Positions 15,846-24,325 are shown, counted from the first letter of the stretch. The stretch: DNA of 32,080 nt from Firmicutes bacterium UBA5766 (GCA_002418775.1 DIEU01000061.1:35558-67637), one strand, 5' to 3'. Made by a program: numbers and translations. The notes: a model not told the origin generated them from the letters alone.

Positions 15846-16239
15846 TCTTTGTCTTAACAAGATAAACAATTCTACTTAAAACCAATTTCTCACTTGCCGG
15901 TAACAAAAAACGGCCCGCCTACCTGTTTAGCCATAACAATTCCAAACAAGCTCCTTATAAAACAATCTGACACAATAATACTTTTGACAATTATAATATT
16001 AGCCGCTGCTGACTTATTATACCAGTGCGCACAGGTTCTCCATACGTACCTCAAGTTCTTTTTCCTTGCTTATTTGCCCAACCAACCTGTAATATAATAT
16101 AAGGAGTAAAATTCTTGTAATCATAAAACAGGAAATTTTTTGATATTTGTCGTATTATATAGAAAAACAACCGAAAAACAATCATTTACAAATTTATGCA
16201 ACAGCCCAAGAATTTTAAAGATTTAAGAGGCGCAGTTTT
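15846..16239. other. 394-bp gap between defence island and RiPP-like operon
   Basis: AT-rich and without a long reading frame. It holds a weak promoter candidate for the following operon (16066-16095) and, on the minus strand, a 14-codon frame (15934-15890, MAKQVGGPFFVTGK) that looks like a chance or residual start. No terminator with a clear stem and T-run was seen after the helicase gene. Confidence 0.4.
16066..16095 (+). promoter_or_regulatory. Possible promoter of the RiPP-like operon
   Basis: TTGCTT (16066-16071), an 18-bp spacer and TAATAT (16090-16095), within a TA-rich run. Transcripts would carry an untranslated leader of about 135 nt. The match is only fair, and other AT-rich hexamers nearby could serve. 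Confidence 0.3.
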
Positions 16240-17256
16240 TTGGGTACTTTTAACGAGCTACATTTTGAAAATGAATTCTATTTTCAATGGCACATAACAG
16301 AAAGGTGCAATCTCAGGTGTAAACACTGTTATCATGATAAATATGACTCTGAAGGCGAATTAAGTTCGGAGGAACTTTTATCGGTTTTAGACATATTAGA
16401 TAGTACAGCCGCCAAGTGGGGCAAGTTCGCTACACTGTCAATAACCGGCGGAGAGCCGCTTCTACGGTTAAATGAAATTAAACAGATATCAGACAAAATA
16501 GTATCAAAAAAGCATATTTATTATTTTGACCTCCTTACAAATGGAACCCTATTAGATGAGAACGCACTTTCCTTCCTGTCAAAGTCGAAAAAGTTGCGCA
16601 GGGTGCAGCTTTCCCTTGAAGGGCCTAACTCTACAAAAAATGACGACATTCGTGGACATGGAAACTTTGAAAATATCCTATCTGCCATAGCATCCCTTAG
16701 AGAATACCAAATACCAATTTGTATTATGGTTACACTTACTCATGACAATTGGGAGGACATTCCAGGGATAGTTGAATTGGCTGTAGATCGTGGTGTTAAC
16801 TATCTTAGCTTTGAACGATTTATCCCTGAAGGTAAAGGAAAACAAGTCAAAGAAAAAATACTAAGCCGGGATGAGCTGAAATCAGCCAACCAATTAATTG
16901 CCAGATTATCGCAAGAAGAAAAACGTGTAAAAATGCTAACTTACCGTCCTCTTTTTGCTCTTTGCGGCGACGCTTTCGGCGCAATGTGTTCTATTGGTAC
17001 AAATGCTCTTACTATTATGCATGACGGTACTGTATACCCTTGCCGGCGCTTGCCGATACCATTGGGTAACATTCTAAGTGACGGGCTGTATAAAATATGG
17101 TATGATTCTGATTTATTATGGGAAATCCGTAATTCCCGCAATCTGAAGGGTAAGTGCAACAATTGCGAATTGCTGCCTGTTTGCCGTGGTTGCCGTGCAG
17201 CAGCTTATTATCTAAACGGAGATTACCTTGCGGAGGACCCTCAATGTTGGAAATAA
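16240..17256 (+). CDS. Radical SAM/SPASM peptide maturase
   Basis: A 338-residue radical SAM enzyme. The cluster motif is C23-x3-C27-x2-C30 (CNLRCKHC), followed by the SAM-binding ITGGEPLL. The C-terminus is a SPASM domain with seven cysteines: C-x12-G-x4-C (CSIGTN...GTVYPC), then CNNCELLPVCRGC and a final CWK. These would hold two extra iron-sulfur clusters, as in PqqE, MftC and sactipeptide/ranthipeptide maturases. The start is TTG at 16240 with AAGAGG 9 nt upstream. The next gene, a PqqD-like protein, overlaps its end by 13 bp, and a cysteine-rich small peptide gene follows. It probably forms a carbon-carbon or thioether crosslink on that peptide. The exact chemistry cannot be read from the sequence. 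Confidence 0.88.
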   Translation: MGTFNELHFENEFYFQWHITERCNLRCKHCYHDKYDSEGELSSEELLSVLDILDSTAAKWGKFATLSITGGEPLLRLNEIKQISDKIVSKKHIYYFDLLTNGTLLDENALSFLSKSKKLRRVQLSLEGPNSTKNDDIRGHGNFENILSAIASLREYQIPICIMVTLTHDNWEDIPGIVELAVDRGVNYLSFERFIPEGKGKQVKEKILSRDELKSANQLIARLSQEEKRVKMLTYRPLFALCGDAFGAMCSIGTNALTIMHDGTVYPCRRLPIPLGNILSDGLYKIWYDSDLLWEIRNSRNLKGKCNNCELLPVCRGCRAAAYYLNGDYLAEDPQCWK

Positions 17257-17540
17257 ATCCACAGTCAAAGTTCAAACTAAACGAAGAATTTATCTTACAC
17301 CAAATAGAGGAACTAGATAAATACTGGCTTTTCAATATAGTTAATGGTGACATCTTCAACCTTAATGATGTCTCTATGTTTATTTTACAAATGATAACTG
17401 AAGGAAATAACTTTGAATCATTGGTTTTTGAGTTGCTTCAACAATTTGATGTTGAAAAAAACAGGGCTCAAAATGATCTTCAAAGAATATTACAGGAGTT
17501 ACTTCACGAAAAAATTATTAGCCAAATAAAGGAGGATTAA
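17244..17540 (+). CDS. PqqD-like RiPP recognition protein (RRE)
   Basis: A 98-residue protein with the PqqD/RRE layout. A beta-hairpin region (DKYWLFNIVNGDIFNLNDVSM) ends in the LN motif typical of PqqD. Helices (FILQMITEGNNFESLVFELLQQF) and a final helix pair ending LLHEKIISQ follow. Such proteins bind the leader peptide and deliver it to the radical SAM enzyme. I use the ATG at 17244, which overlaps the maturase stop by 13 bp; earlier in-frame starts lie within the maturase gene and would give an odd N-terminus. The Cys-rich precursor gene begins 2 bp after its stop. Confidence 0.8.
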   Translation: MLEINPQSKFKLNEEFILHQIEELDKYWLFNIVNGDIFNLNDVSMFILQMITEGNNFESLVFELLQQFDVEKNRAQNDLQRILQELLHEKIISQIKED

Positions 17541-17542
17541 CA

Positions 17543-17674
17543 ATGGTTAAAAAGCCATACAAGGAACCGGTTTTAGAAAAGCAAGAATCCATGCATATTG
17601 CCGAAGAAACGATTGAAAAAGCTACGGGGAAACTCGTCTGCAAACAATGCTCATCCTGTCATGGCTGCAGATAA
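17543..17674 (+). CDS. Cysteine-rich RiPP precursor peptide (CX2CX2CX2C core)
   Basis: A 43-residue frame starting with ATG 2 bp after the PqqD-like gene, with a strong site GGAGG 7 nt upstream. The first ~30 residues are charged and helical (leader-like, with HIAEETIEKATGK). The last 13 residues, LVCKQCSSCHGCR, hold four cysteines C33, C36, C39 and C42, each separated by exactly two residues. The position right after a radical SAM/RRE pair and the leader-core split make it the likely substrate. The regular spacing differs from SCIFF (six cysteines in 45) and from the CX3C spacing of thuricin-type sactipeptides as I know them. It could become a thioether-bridged peptide or a metal-binding/redox cofactor. 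Confidence 0.8.
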   Translation: MVKKPYKEPVLEKQESMHIAEETIEKATGKLVCKQCSSCHGCR

Positions 17675-17725
17675 TTTCTGATTATTGTTTATTTGTGTTT
17701 TTTCATACAGCTTGGGGGTTAGGAA

Positions 17726-20581
17726 ATGATTATTAATCATGAAGAACTCACTGATCTAGATTTTGAGACCTTGAATATTATTTATGATATATTTATTGAC
17801 GTTGAAAACTATCAAGAAATAGATATAAAATGTGATGATCATGATATTTTATCCGATTGTAATGAACTAATAAATGCCAACCAACATGGGTTAATTATCC
17901 AAATACTTCGAACTTATGAAAAGTACGTTGTTAGAATAGACGAAAAAAGCATACCTAATAATGCTATTACTCTTTGGAAACATCTATTTTTAGCAAAGAA
18001 GACAAGAGCTATTTTACAGAGCATTGGTACTAAAGAGGCCTCCAAATTTATAGATGAAATTGCTGAATATTTACTTTCGAAATTACCTAATATATACGAA
18101 CAAGATTTTGCAATAAATAAATGCGAAGAGGGGCCCCCAGATTTTGGACAGAAAAAATTCCTTATTCTCTTCTATAATGAAATTAGCCAATGTTGTTCTG
18201 GTTATCTAAATACTGGTTATGCTGAGAAATCCTTAAAGTATTATCGCGAATCAGCCTGTCATTATGAATTGCTCGGACTATATAATAAGGCTCTTGGGTT
18301 AACACATCACGAAAATAAAGAAAGCAGGGAACAGGCACTTAACTATTATGATGAAATAATAATAACACAACTTCTTAGTTACAAATATGACATTGATATA
18401 GATATATGGAAATTGTATGTTATTTTCCCAGCAATATATCACAAAGCAGAAGTCCTAATAAAACTTCAAAGGGGCAAAGAAAGTATTGATATTCTAGAAA
18501 ATCTTTTAAAAGAATATTATCAGTTTTCCAAAATAGGTTTTGACGCAACAATAAAATATAAAATAATAGAAAGCATGATACTAAATTCACATGCTAAGAT
18601 CGAATCGTCATCACCCCATGAAATCATGCCTATTATAACAGAAATTGAAGACATTAGAAAAGAGATTAAAAGTTATTCTAGGACAAAAGAAATACTTTGT
18701 AATAGATTTAATTCTCTAGAAGCAAAATACTATATTGAGAAAGTACGCAATAATCCAATAAATAATGACCAATCTATTCAAGATATTAGTGATGCGCTTA
18801 AAATAACTAAAATATTATATGAAAATGAAAAAAATGAAGATGAAAAAATACAAGCTTCATTTTTATGGCTGGACGCATTTAAGCAATATTTAAAAGTAAT
18901 AAAAGATAACCATTACAATAAAGGTAACCATTATAATATAGCTGATAAAGAAGCGCTTTTATTAGATATGCTAAATGTAATATTTGGAAGAATTGAAAAC
19001 TCTGAACGATGGATCCCAAATAAAGTGGAAATCTTAAAACTAATTGTTGAAGTTTTAGAAGAGATCAATGATGATGGAATTATTAGTTGCCAAGATATCA
19101 AAGACAGAGAAAAAAAATACTGCTTACAACTTATTCAAGAAAAGAATAAACCTTCCAGTTATCAAAAAGTTAAATCATATCGAAGGCTATTATTACTGGG
19201 AGAGAATGACATAGATATTGAAAAGGACTATCGTTTTCCTGAAAGTTTTGAAGCTATTAAGGAATTTGCAAATAACGGTATTAATAAGGACTATTATACT
19301 CAACGGTTGCGTTATAACTCAGAATCCTTTGATAGAAATTTAATATATAATAGTTATTGGCCTCAACTTGCTAATAGATATGCATTTACAGTTTTACGCA
19401 AGTGGCAATCATATACACCATCGCTTGGCAGTTATTCAATAAGTAGCAGAGGCGGAGGATATTTTGTTTATAAAGTTAGTGATAATGGTAATATAGTAGA
19501 TGGAATAGTAGTTGATCCTGGTTATGATTTTATAGAAAATTTTATCGAACACAACTTTTCCATAAAAGACATTACTACAATTGCTATAACACATTCCCAC
19601 ATAGATCATTCCGTTGACTTTCGCGGCCTAATAACGCTTATTCATGAAATGAATAAACGAGGTCCCAGGAAAATATATAATTGGGTCCCTAAAAAAGTGA
19701 TGGTAGTATTAACGCCATCTTGTTTTGATCACTTTTTTCAGGTAATATCTGAGAGCCGTGATTGTATAAAGGACGTTGTAGTAGTAGACCCTGATAGGCA
19801 AGATGTAGAAAAAGGAATAAGACAAATTAGTATAGGAGAATCTTTTGTTTTAACTGCCATCCCTGCATGCCATAAAGAAGTACAAAAAGATGCAAACTGT
19901 GTTGGATATATACTAAAAGATAATAGTGAAAATAAATTAATTGGTTTTACAGGTGATACTGTTTGGACTAATAACCTGTTTAGGAATCTTGAAAATTGTT
20001 CAGTTATCTGTGCTAATATGGGATCTCTAATTGATGTAAATAAAGGCGATAGTTTTGAAAAAACATTTAATGATACTGACGATGAAAATAAAAATATTAA
20101 AAAACTTATATATAAGGAAAATCATCTTTACTTACCAGGAATAATTACTTTACTAGAGGAGCTTCAAAAATCAGGTAAAACAAAGATAACTGTAATTGGA
20201 GAACTTGGAGAAGAACTCAAGTCTGACCTAAGAAAAGACTTGTTTTATAAATTTAATGAATTTATCAATGTGCGAAGAAGTAAAAAATATGGGAATAAAA
20301 CCTATAAATGGTGGCGTAAAATTTTTTACCCGTACCCACTTGTAGCAATTGAAGATCTCAATCTAACAATTACATGGGAAAAACAAAATACTGAACCATT
20401 TATAAGATGTTCACGCTGTAAAAAAATAATCCCTCCAGATAAAGTAAGGCTTCGCGTAACAAATGACGAGCGAAATAGTGAACAATTATTCTATTATTGT
20501 AAAGAATGTCTAGAAGTAATAGAATCATTGGAGAGCGGGATGGAAAAAGAATGGGAGAAGCGTTATTTACCGCCTCAGTAA
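17726..20581 (+). CDS. Helical-repeat / metallo-beta-lactamase / zinc-ribbon protein
   Basis: A 951-residue protein. Residues ~1-560 are helix-rich, with TPR-like stretches (YYRESACHYELLGLYNKALG; AEVLIKLQRGKESIDILENL). Residues ~585-880 form a metallo-beta-lactamase fold with THSHIDHS near residue 622 (HxHxDH), IPACHKEV near 715, and GFTGDTVW near 743. The C-terminus has a zinc ribbon: CSRC near 894 and CKEC near 925. The fold hydrolyses or oxidises diverse substrates; PqqB of the PQQ pathway also has it. In this operon it may cut the leader or modify the core, with the repeat region as a scaffold. Base composition is much more AT-rich than either side, which suggests separate acquisition. 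The start ATG at 17726 follows AGGAA. The next gene starts inside its end. Confidence 0.75.
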   Translation: MIINHEELTDLDFETLNIIYDIFIDVENYQEIDIKCDDHDILSDCNELINANQHGLIIQILRTYEKYVVRIDEKSIPNNAITLWKHLFLAKKTRAILQSIGTKEASKFIDEIAEYLLSKLPNIYEQDFAINKCEEGPPDFGQKKFLILFYNEISQCCSGYLNTGYAEKSLKYYRESACHYELLGLYNKALGLTHHENKESREQALNYYDEIIITQLLSYKYDIDIDIWKLYVIFPAIYHKAEVLIKLQRGKESIDILENLLKEYYQFSKIGFDATIKYKIIESMILNSHAKIESSSPHEIMPIITEIEDIRKEIKSYSRTKEILCNRFNSLEAKYYIEKVRNNPINNDQSIQDISDALKITKILYENEKNEDEKIQASFLWLDAFKQYLKVIKDNHYNKGNHYNIADKEALLLDMLNVIFGRIENSERWIPNKVEILKLIVEVLEEINDDGIISCQDIKDREKKYCLQLIQEKNKPSSYQKVKSYRRLLLLGENDIDIEKDYRFPESFEAIKEFANNGINKDYYTQRLRYNSESFDRNLIYNSYWPQLANRYAFTVLRKWQSYTPSLGSYSISSRGGGYFVYKVSDNGNIVDGIVVDPGYDFIENFIEHNFSIKDITTIAITHSHIDHSVDFRGLITLIHEMNKRGPRKIYNWVPKKVMVVLTPSCFDHFFQVISESRDCIKDVVVVDPDRQDVEKGIRQISIGESFVLTAIPACHKEVQKDANCVGYILKDNSENKLIGFTGDTVWTNNLFRNLENCSVICANMGSLIDVNKGDSFEKTFNDTDDENKNIKKLIYKENHLYLPGIITLLEELQKSGKTKITVIGELGEELKSDLRKDLFYKFNEFINVRRSKKYGNKTYKWWRKIFYPYPLVAIEDLNLTITWEKQNTEPFIRCSRCKKIIPPDKVRLRVTNDERNSEQLFYYCKECLEVIESLESGMEKEWEKRYLPPQ

Positions 20582-21369
20582 GTCTGACTTCCATATTAAA
20601 AAACGGATTAAATAATAAAATTGATCCTGAAAGAATGGCAAGAGTTGGGACAGTGTCATTAGAAAAAATACCAGTCCCTGGTAACACAATTTTTACAAAT
20701 ATAGCTGATTATATAGTTAACAGGCAGTCAACAGATGGCGGATGGGTTGATGTTGAGGAAACAGCCTGGTCAATAGCATATTTAAGAAAATTATCTGGAG
20801 AATATGAAGGCCCTTTGAATAAGGGTCTTCATTGGTTGGCTGAGCAAAGAATATCCGGGGTGGGATGGGGAAGAAATAACCGGGATACGCCAAGAATACC
20901 ATATACCTCATGGGTGGCCATACTGTGCCCGGAACTTATAGATAATGAAGTATTAAACTGGTTGGAAAAAGCCTGTAATGATGAGATAAAGCTGGAAACA
21001 AGCCTAACCTATAAAATAGCCCTGCCGATTTTAGCTTTTAGCAAGCACAGATATTCAACTGAAGATCCGGAGTTAATTAATTCTCTAGTTTCTTCTCTTA
21101 TTTCCTCCCAAAATGAAGACGGCGGCTTTGCCCCCTGGCGTGATCACCCGTGCGGAAGTGATCCATGGTGTACTTCAGTTGCAGCGTTGGGACTGCTGGC
21201 GCATGCCGATGGAGTACCGGAAATTGTTTTTGAACGCTCATTGGACTGGTTACTAAGAAACCAACTCCCTAACGGAATGTGGCCTTATCATTACATTGAC
21301 GAGGGAACTGCTTTAGCTTACTGGGCGTTAAAAGAATTGCTAATTTATTTCAAGAGAAAAGAACATTAA
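20551..21369 (+). CDS. Terpene-cyclase-fold (prenyltransferase/squalene repeat) protein
   Basis: About 272 residues with QW-like repeats of the alpha/alpha-toroid fold: STDGGWVDVEETAWSIAYL, then EDGGFAPWRDHP...CTSVAALGLL, and LPNGMWPYHYIDEGTALAYWAL. It is less than half the length of squalene-hopene cyclase. It lacks the catalytic DxDD motif of those enzymes and a visible DDxxD prenyl-diphosphate motif. It is therefore more likely a substrate-binding or non-terpene member. I choose the ATG at 20551, overlapping the upstream gene by 31 bp; the longer in-frame start at 20506 would extend the overlap. The asparagine-synthetase-like gene follows after 1 bp. Confidence 0.7.
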   Translation: MGEALFTASVSLTSILKNGLNNKIDPERMARVGTVSLEKIPVPGNTIFTNIADYIVNRQSTDGGWVDVEETAWSIAYLRKLSGEYEGPLNKGLHWLAEQRISGVGWGRNNRDTPRIPYTSWVAILCPELIDNEVLNWLEKACNDEIKLETSLTYKIALPILAFSKHRYSTEDPELINSLVSSLISSQNEDGGFAPWRDHPCGSDPWCTSVAALGLLAHADGVPEIVFERSLDWLLRNQLPNGMWPYHYIDEGTALAYWALKELLIYFKRKEH

Positions 21370-21370
21370 T

Positions 21371-23128
21371 ATGTGTGGTATTTGTGGGGTATACGGCAGC
21401 AGCGATCTAAAAAGAATAGAACTGATGACCTCAACCATAGCCCACCGCGGACCAGACGCAAGCTTTGCAAAAATAGTTGGGGGCAAACATGCTCTTGGGA
21501 GCGCAAGACTTCATATCACCGGTCAATTAAACGCTCCTTTCCCTTATTGCCGCGACGAAATTGGACCTCAAGTACTATTGAACGGCGAAATTTATAATTA
21601 TCACTTCTGGCAAAAAAAGCTCGAAGATGAGGGTTATACATTCTTTACCGGTACAGATACAGAAGTCATCTGGACAATGTACCATAAATACGGACTGGAA
21701 TTTGTCAATAAAGTAAAAGGGATGTTTGCTGTTGCAATTCTTGACGGCGACAGGCTCATTTTGGTAAGAGACAGGTTTGGGGTAAAACCGCTCTTCTATA
21801 GCCGGAAAGGAAATGAGCTTGCTTTTGCTTCAGAAATAAAAGCATTATTAAGATGGACTGACCGTCAACCCCATTTAAACGAATCTGCGTTGCAAGAGAT
21901 TTTAACTTTTGGTTATATTTACTCTTCGGATGAAACGCTTTTTGTTGGAATAAAGCAGGTTATGCCTGGAGAAGTTCTAATTTTTGATGGAAATGAAATA
22001 TGTTCCGAAAAATATTATGTCCCGCCAACTGCCTTTTCTTTTTCAGGCACAGATGAAGACTACTACTATCATAAAACACTGCTTTCTAATACCTTGCCTG
22101 CCGCTATGAGGTTGGTTACTGAACATGGCGCTCATGAAGTTGGCGTTTATCTTTCAGGCGGCGTAGATTCATCTTTAATGGCTGTGCTTTGCAAAGAAAT
22201 ACACGGCAAAATTAAAACATTCCATCTTTCGGACAGCCCTCTTGCTCCGGATCTGCCCTGGTCCAGGAATGTTGCGAAGGCAATAAACAGCGACCATTAT
22301 GAAATACCTGTTACTTTGCAGGATTATTTAGCTGAACTGCCAAGATTCGTTTACCATTATGAAAATATTGTTGCCGGCGGCGTTTTTGACCTGCAGGGTG
22401 GCGTGGCTTTTCATCTGCTTTGCAAAAAAGCCTCCCAGCATGTCAAGGTTGCCTTAACAGGAGAGGGCGCAGATGAACTCTTCGGTGGATATTATTGGAC
22501 ATACACACACCCGCTTGGTTTCGCCGACCGGTTGCGTATACGCCTGAAAGAAGCTGTAAAGAACGTTCCGAATGATAAACTGGCTATGTTGGTAGACCAG
22601 CTTTTCCCGCTTCCCGAGGATGAATCACAGTATCGCTTAAATATTTTCGATGCATTATTGAAAAGCGCATTATCCAATTATCATCTCTGGAGTGTCGACC
22701 GTTCATCTGGCGCTTTTGGTTTTGAAATTCGCCCATTTTATTTGTATGAGGATATAGTAAAACTGGCTGTTGATACACCGGTGGAATACAAAGCCCCAAA
22801 ACCCGGCGTCACAAAGCTGCTGTTAAAAGACACAGCAAGGAATTATTTTACACGTTACGGCATGGAAGATATTTGTAACAGAAAGAAATTTGGCATGCCT
22901 GCTGCGCTTAATCAACTCGACAATCAAGTAAGAAGTTTTATTAACAATAATGTTAGCGACGCCCATGTTCAGAATCACTATTACAAACAATACCTGACGA
23001 ACAAAATTGACATATTTATGTTCGATTTATTTTTTTACTTTTACTTTTATAAAAACGGAAATTTTGAACCGGCTTTCTGTCTGGAGGAAGCCTTGGCAGG
23101 TGGTCTATTTGAAAATATGTATAGTTAG
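21371..23128 (+). CDS. asnB: Asparagine synthetase (glutamine-hydrolysing)-like amidotransferase
   Basis: A 585-residue class-II glutamine amidotransferase with an AsnB synthetase domain. Cys2 of MCGICGVYG is the glutaminase nucleophile, with RDRFGVKPLFY further on. The synthetase half has the pyrophosphate loop LSGGVDSSLMA near residue 260 and GEGADELFGGYY near 364. All key residues are present, so glutamine-dependent amide formation on a carboxylate is expected. Housekeeping asparagine synthesis is possible, but position in a tight RiPP-like operon suggests peptide amidation or macrolactam formation; lasso cyclases belong to this family. The start is the ATG at 21371 because Cys must be residue 2. 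Its end overlaps the glycosyltransferase start. Confidence 0.85.
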   Translation: MCGICGVYGSSDLKRIELMTSTIAHRGPDASFAKIVGGKHALGSARLHITGQLNAPFPYCRDEIGPQVLLNGEIYNYHFWQKKLEDEGYTFFTGTDTEVIWTMYHKYGLEFVNKVKGMFAVAILDGDRLILVRDRFGVKPLFYSRKGNELAFASEIKALLRWTDRQPHLNESALQEILTFGYIYSSDETLFVGIKQVMPGEVLIFDGNEICSEKYYVPPTAFSFSGTDEDYYYHKTLLSNTLPAAMRLVTEHGAHEVGVYLSGGVDSSLMAVLCKEIHGKIKTFHLSDSPLAPDLPWSRNVAKAINSDHYEIPVTLQDYLAELPRFVYHYENIVAGGVFDLQGGVAFHLLCKKASQHVKVALTGEGADELFGGYYWTYTHPLGFADRLRIRLKEAVKNVPNDKLAMLVDQLFPLPEDESQYRLNIFDALLKSALSNYHLWSVDRSSGAFGFEIRPFYLYEDIVKLAVDTPVEYKAPKPGVTKLLLKDTARNYFTRYGMEDICNRKKFGMPAALNQLDNQVRSFINNNVSDAHVQNHYYKQYLTNKIDIFMFDLFFYFYFYKNGNFEPAFCLEEALAGGLFENMYS

Positions 23129-24176
23129 TAAATTCCCGCCAATTCAAGGAGGTATAGCTACTAAAACATATTGGCTTGCCCGTGGTTTGGCTGAGGCAGG
23201 CCTGGAAGTTCACGTAGTAACCAATGCCTTGGCTGTTGAAGATGATTATAAGATTGGATCTTGCGGGACAGATTTTCTTTTGCCGGCAGGAGTATTTGTT
23301 CACAATGTAGAACAAGAAACGCCCTGGCATATCCCGTGTTCAAAACTTTTTCAAGAAAAACTGCTTAACAAAGTTCTGAATGTATGTAACCAATACAAAA
23401 TAGATCTTATAGACAGCCATTACCTTATTCCCTATGGAATAGCTGCTTTTTTGGCAGGCACAATTACCGGAATACCGTATATTGTCCGGCATGGAGGCAG
23501 TGATTTAGCCAAATTCTGGGACAAAGGATTATTAAATGAGCTGTTAAAAAGAACCCTTTCAAACGCAGCCGCTATAGTAACTGACAAAACAGAATTAGGC
23601 ATTCTTAACAACAACGTGGTCAATCTTCCCCGTTATGTCCCGGATGAACGTTATTTCCATCCGGAAACCAAAGGAGATAATCAAATTAACTTTGCATATA
23701 TCGGCAAAATAAATTATTATTGGCAGCATAAGGGTCTTGACAGAATTCTAAGTTATTGGGACGGATTTTCATTTGATTCAAGCCTGTTTTTCTTAGCCCA
23801 GGGGAAAGGCAAAGCTGATTTTTTAGCTCAATATAAGCCGGATAAAGTAAAATTTCTAGACTTTATTCCACCATGGGAAATGCCGTCCTTCCTACAAAAG
23901 ATTGATTTTCTATTTCATTTAGTTAATGATAATCCTATCCCCGATTTTTCTAACATTGTTGTTGAAGCAGTCGCCTGCGGTGCTAAAATATTAACGGATA
24001 ATCCATCTGCATTTATTTGTTATGAGGAATATTTTGACATTAATAAGAGTGTCTTGTCCATAGATAATTTTAGTATTAGCCACAATAGATTTAAAGATGA
24101 CCAGCCTATAAAAATTCAATATGCCACATATATTAAACAAAACATCGAACTTTACCGGGAAGTCTGCGCGCTATAG
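23109..24176 (+). CDS. GT4-family glycosyltransferase
   Basis: A retaining glycosyltransferase of the GT-B fold, about 355 residues. The N-terminal domain starts KICIVSKFPPIQGGIATKTYWLARGLAEAG, with the glycine-rich acceptor loop seen in GT4 enzymes. The C-terminal donor domain has YYWQHKGLDRIL and the EX7E-like region NIVVEAVACGAKILTDN. I choose TTG at 23109 with AGGTGG 5-6 nt upstream, overlapping the amidotransferase gene by 20 bp. Longer in-frame starts lie deep inside that gene and add an unrelated N-terminus. Being last in the operon, it may add a sugar to the mature peptide, as MftF does in mycofactocin. The sugar and acceptor are unknown. Confidence 0.82.
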   Translation: MKICIVSKFPPIQGGIATKTYWLARGLAEAGLEVHVVTNALAVEDDYKIGSCGTDFLLPAGVFVHNVEQETPWHIPCSKLFQEKLLNKVLNVCNQYKIDLIDSHYLIPYGIAAFLAGTITGIPYIVRHGGSDLAKFWDKGLLNELLKRTLSNAAAIVTDKTELGILNNNVVNLPRYVPDERYFHPETKGDNQINFAYIGKINYYWQHKGLDRILSYWDGFSFDSSLFFLAQGKGKADFLAQYKPDKVKFLDFIPPWEMPSFLQKIDFLFHLVNDNPIPDFSNIVVEAVACGAKILTDNPSAFICYEEYFDINKSVLSIDNFSISHNRFKDDQPIKIQYATYIKQNIELYREVCAL

Positions 24177-24315
24177 AAAATGGTTCCTTGTATCCCTCTA
24201 CCCTTTGATCTGCTAAAATAAAGCCTAACACAGCTCTCTCCGAAAATTTTTCAATTGTAAAAGAGAATATATCACTAAATTTTCCAAGTAACTCACCGCC
24301 TATCCGACACTTCAT
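24177..24315 (-). pseudogene. Possible truncated gene at the right border of the operon
   Basis: On the minus strand, 11 bp after the DUF364 stop, an ATG at 24315 opens a frame reading CRIGGELLGKFSD and then ERAVLGFILADQRVEGYKEP. It then runs into the antisense of the glycosyltransferase end at 24176. Residue composition looks protein-like rather than random. I do not recognise the family. It may be the 5' part of a gene cut by arrival of the plus-strand operon. A chance open frame is possible. Confidence 0.35.
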
Positions 24316-24325
24316 CTTAATTTGA

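Noticed and set aside
15890..15934. Minus-strand 14-codon frame MAKQVGGPFFVTGK in the gap after the helicase gene
   Set aside because: Too short, with its AAGGAG 16 nt away; no neighbours or homology to support it.
16240..24176. Lasso peptide cluster
   Set aside because: There is an RRE and an AsnB-like protein, but no transglutaminase-like leader peptidase; the glutaminase is intact, and a radical SAM enzyme with a Cys-rich precursor does not fit lasso biosynthesis.
24160..24185. Possible attachment site or target duplication joining ~5950 and ~24177
   Set aside because: Comparing the two borders by eye gave only ATGG in common; no integrase, transposase or tRNA gene is present in the window.
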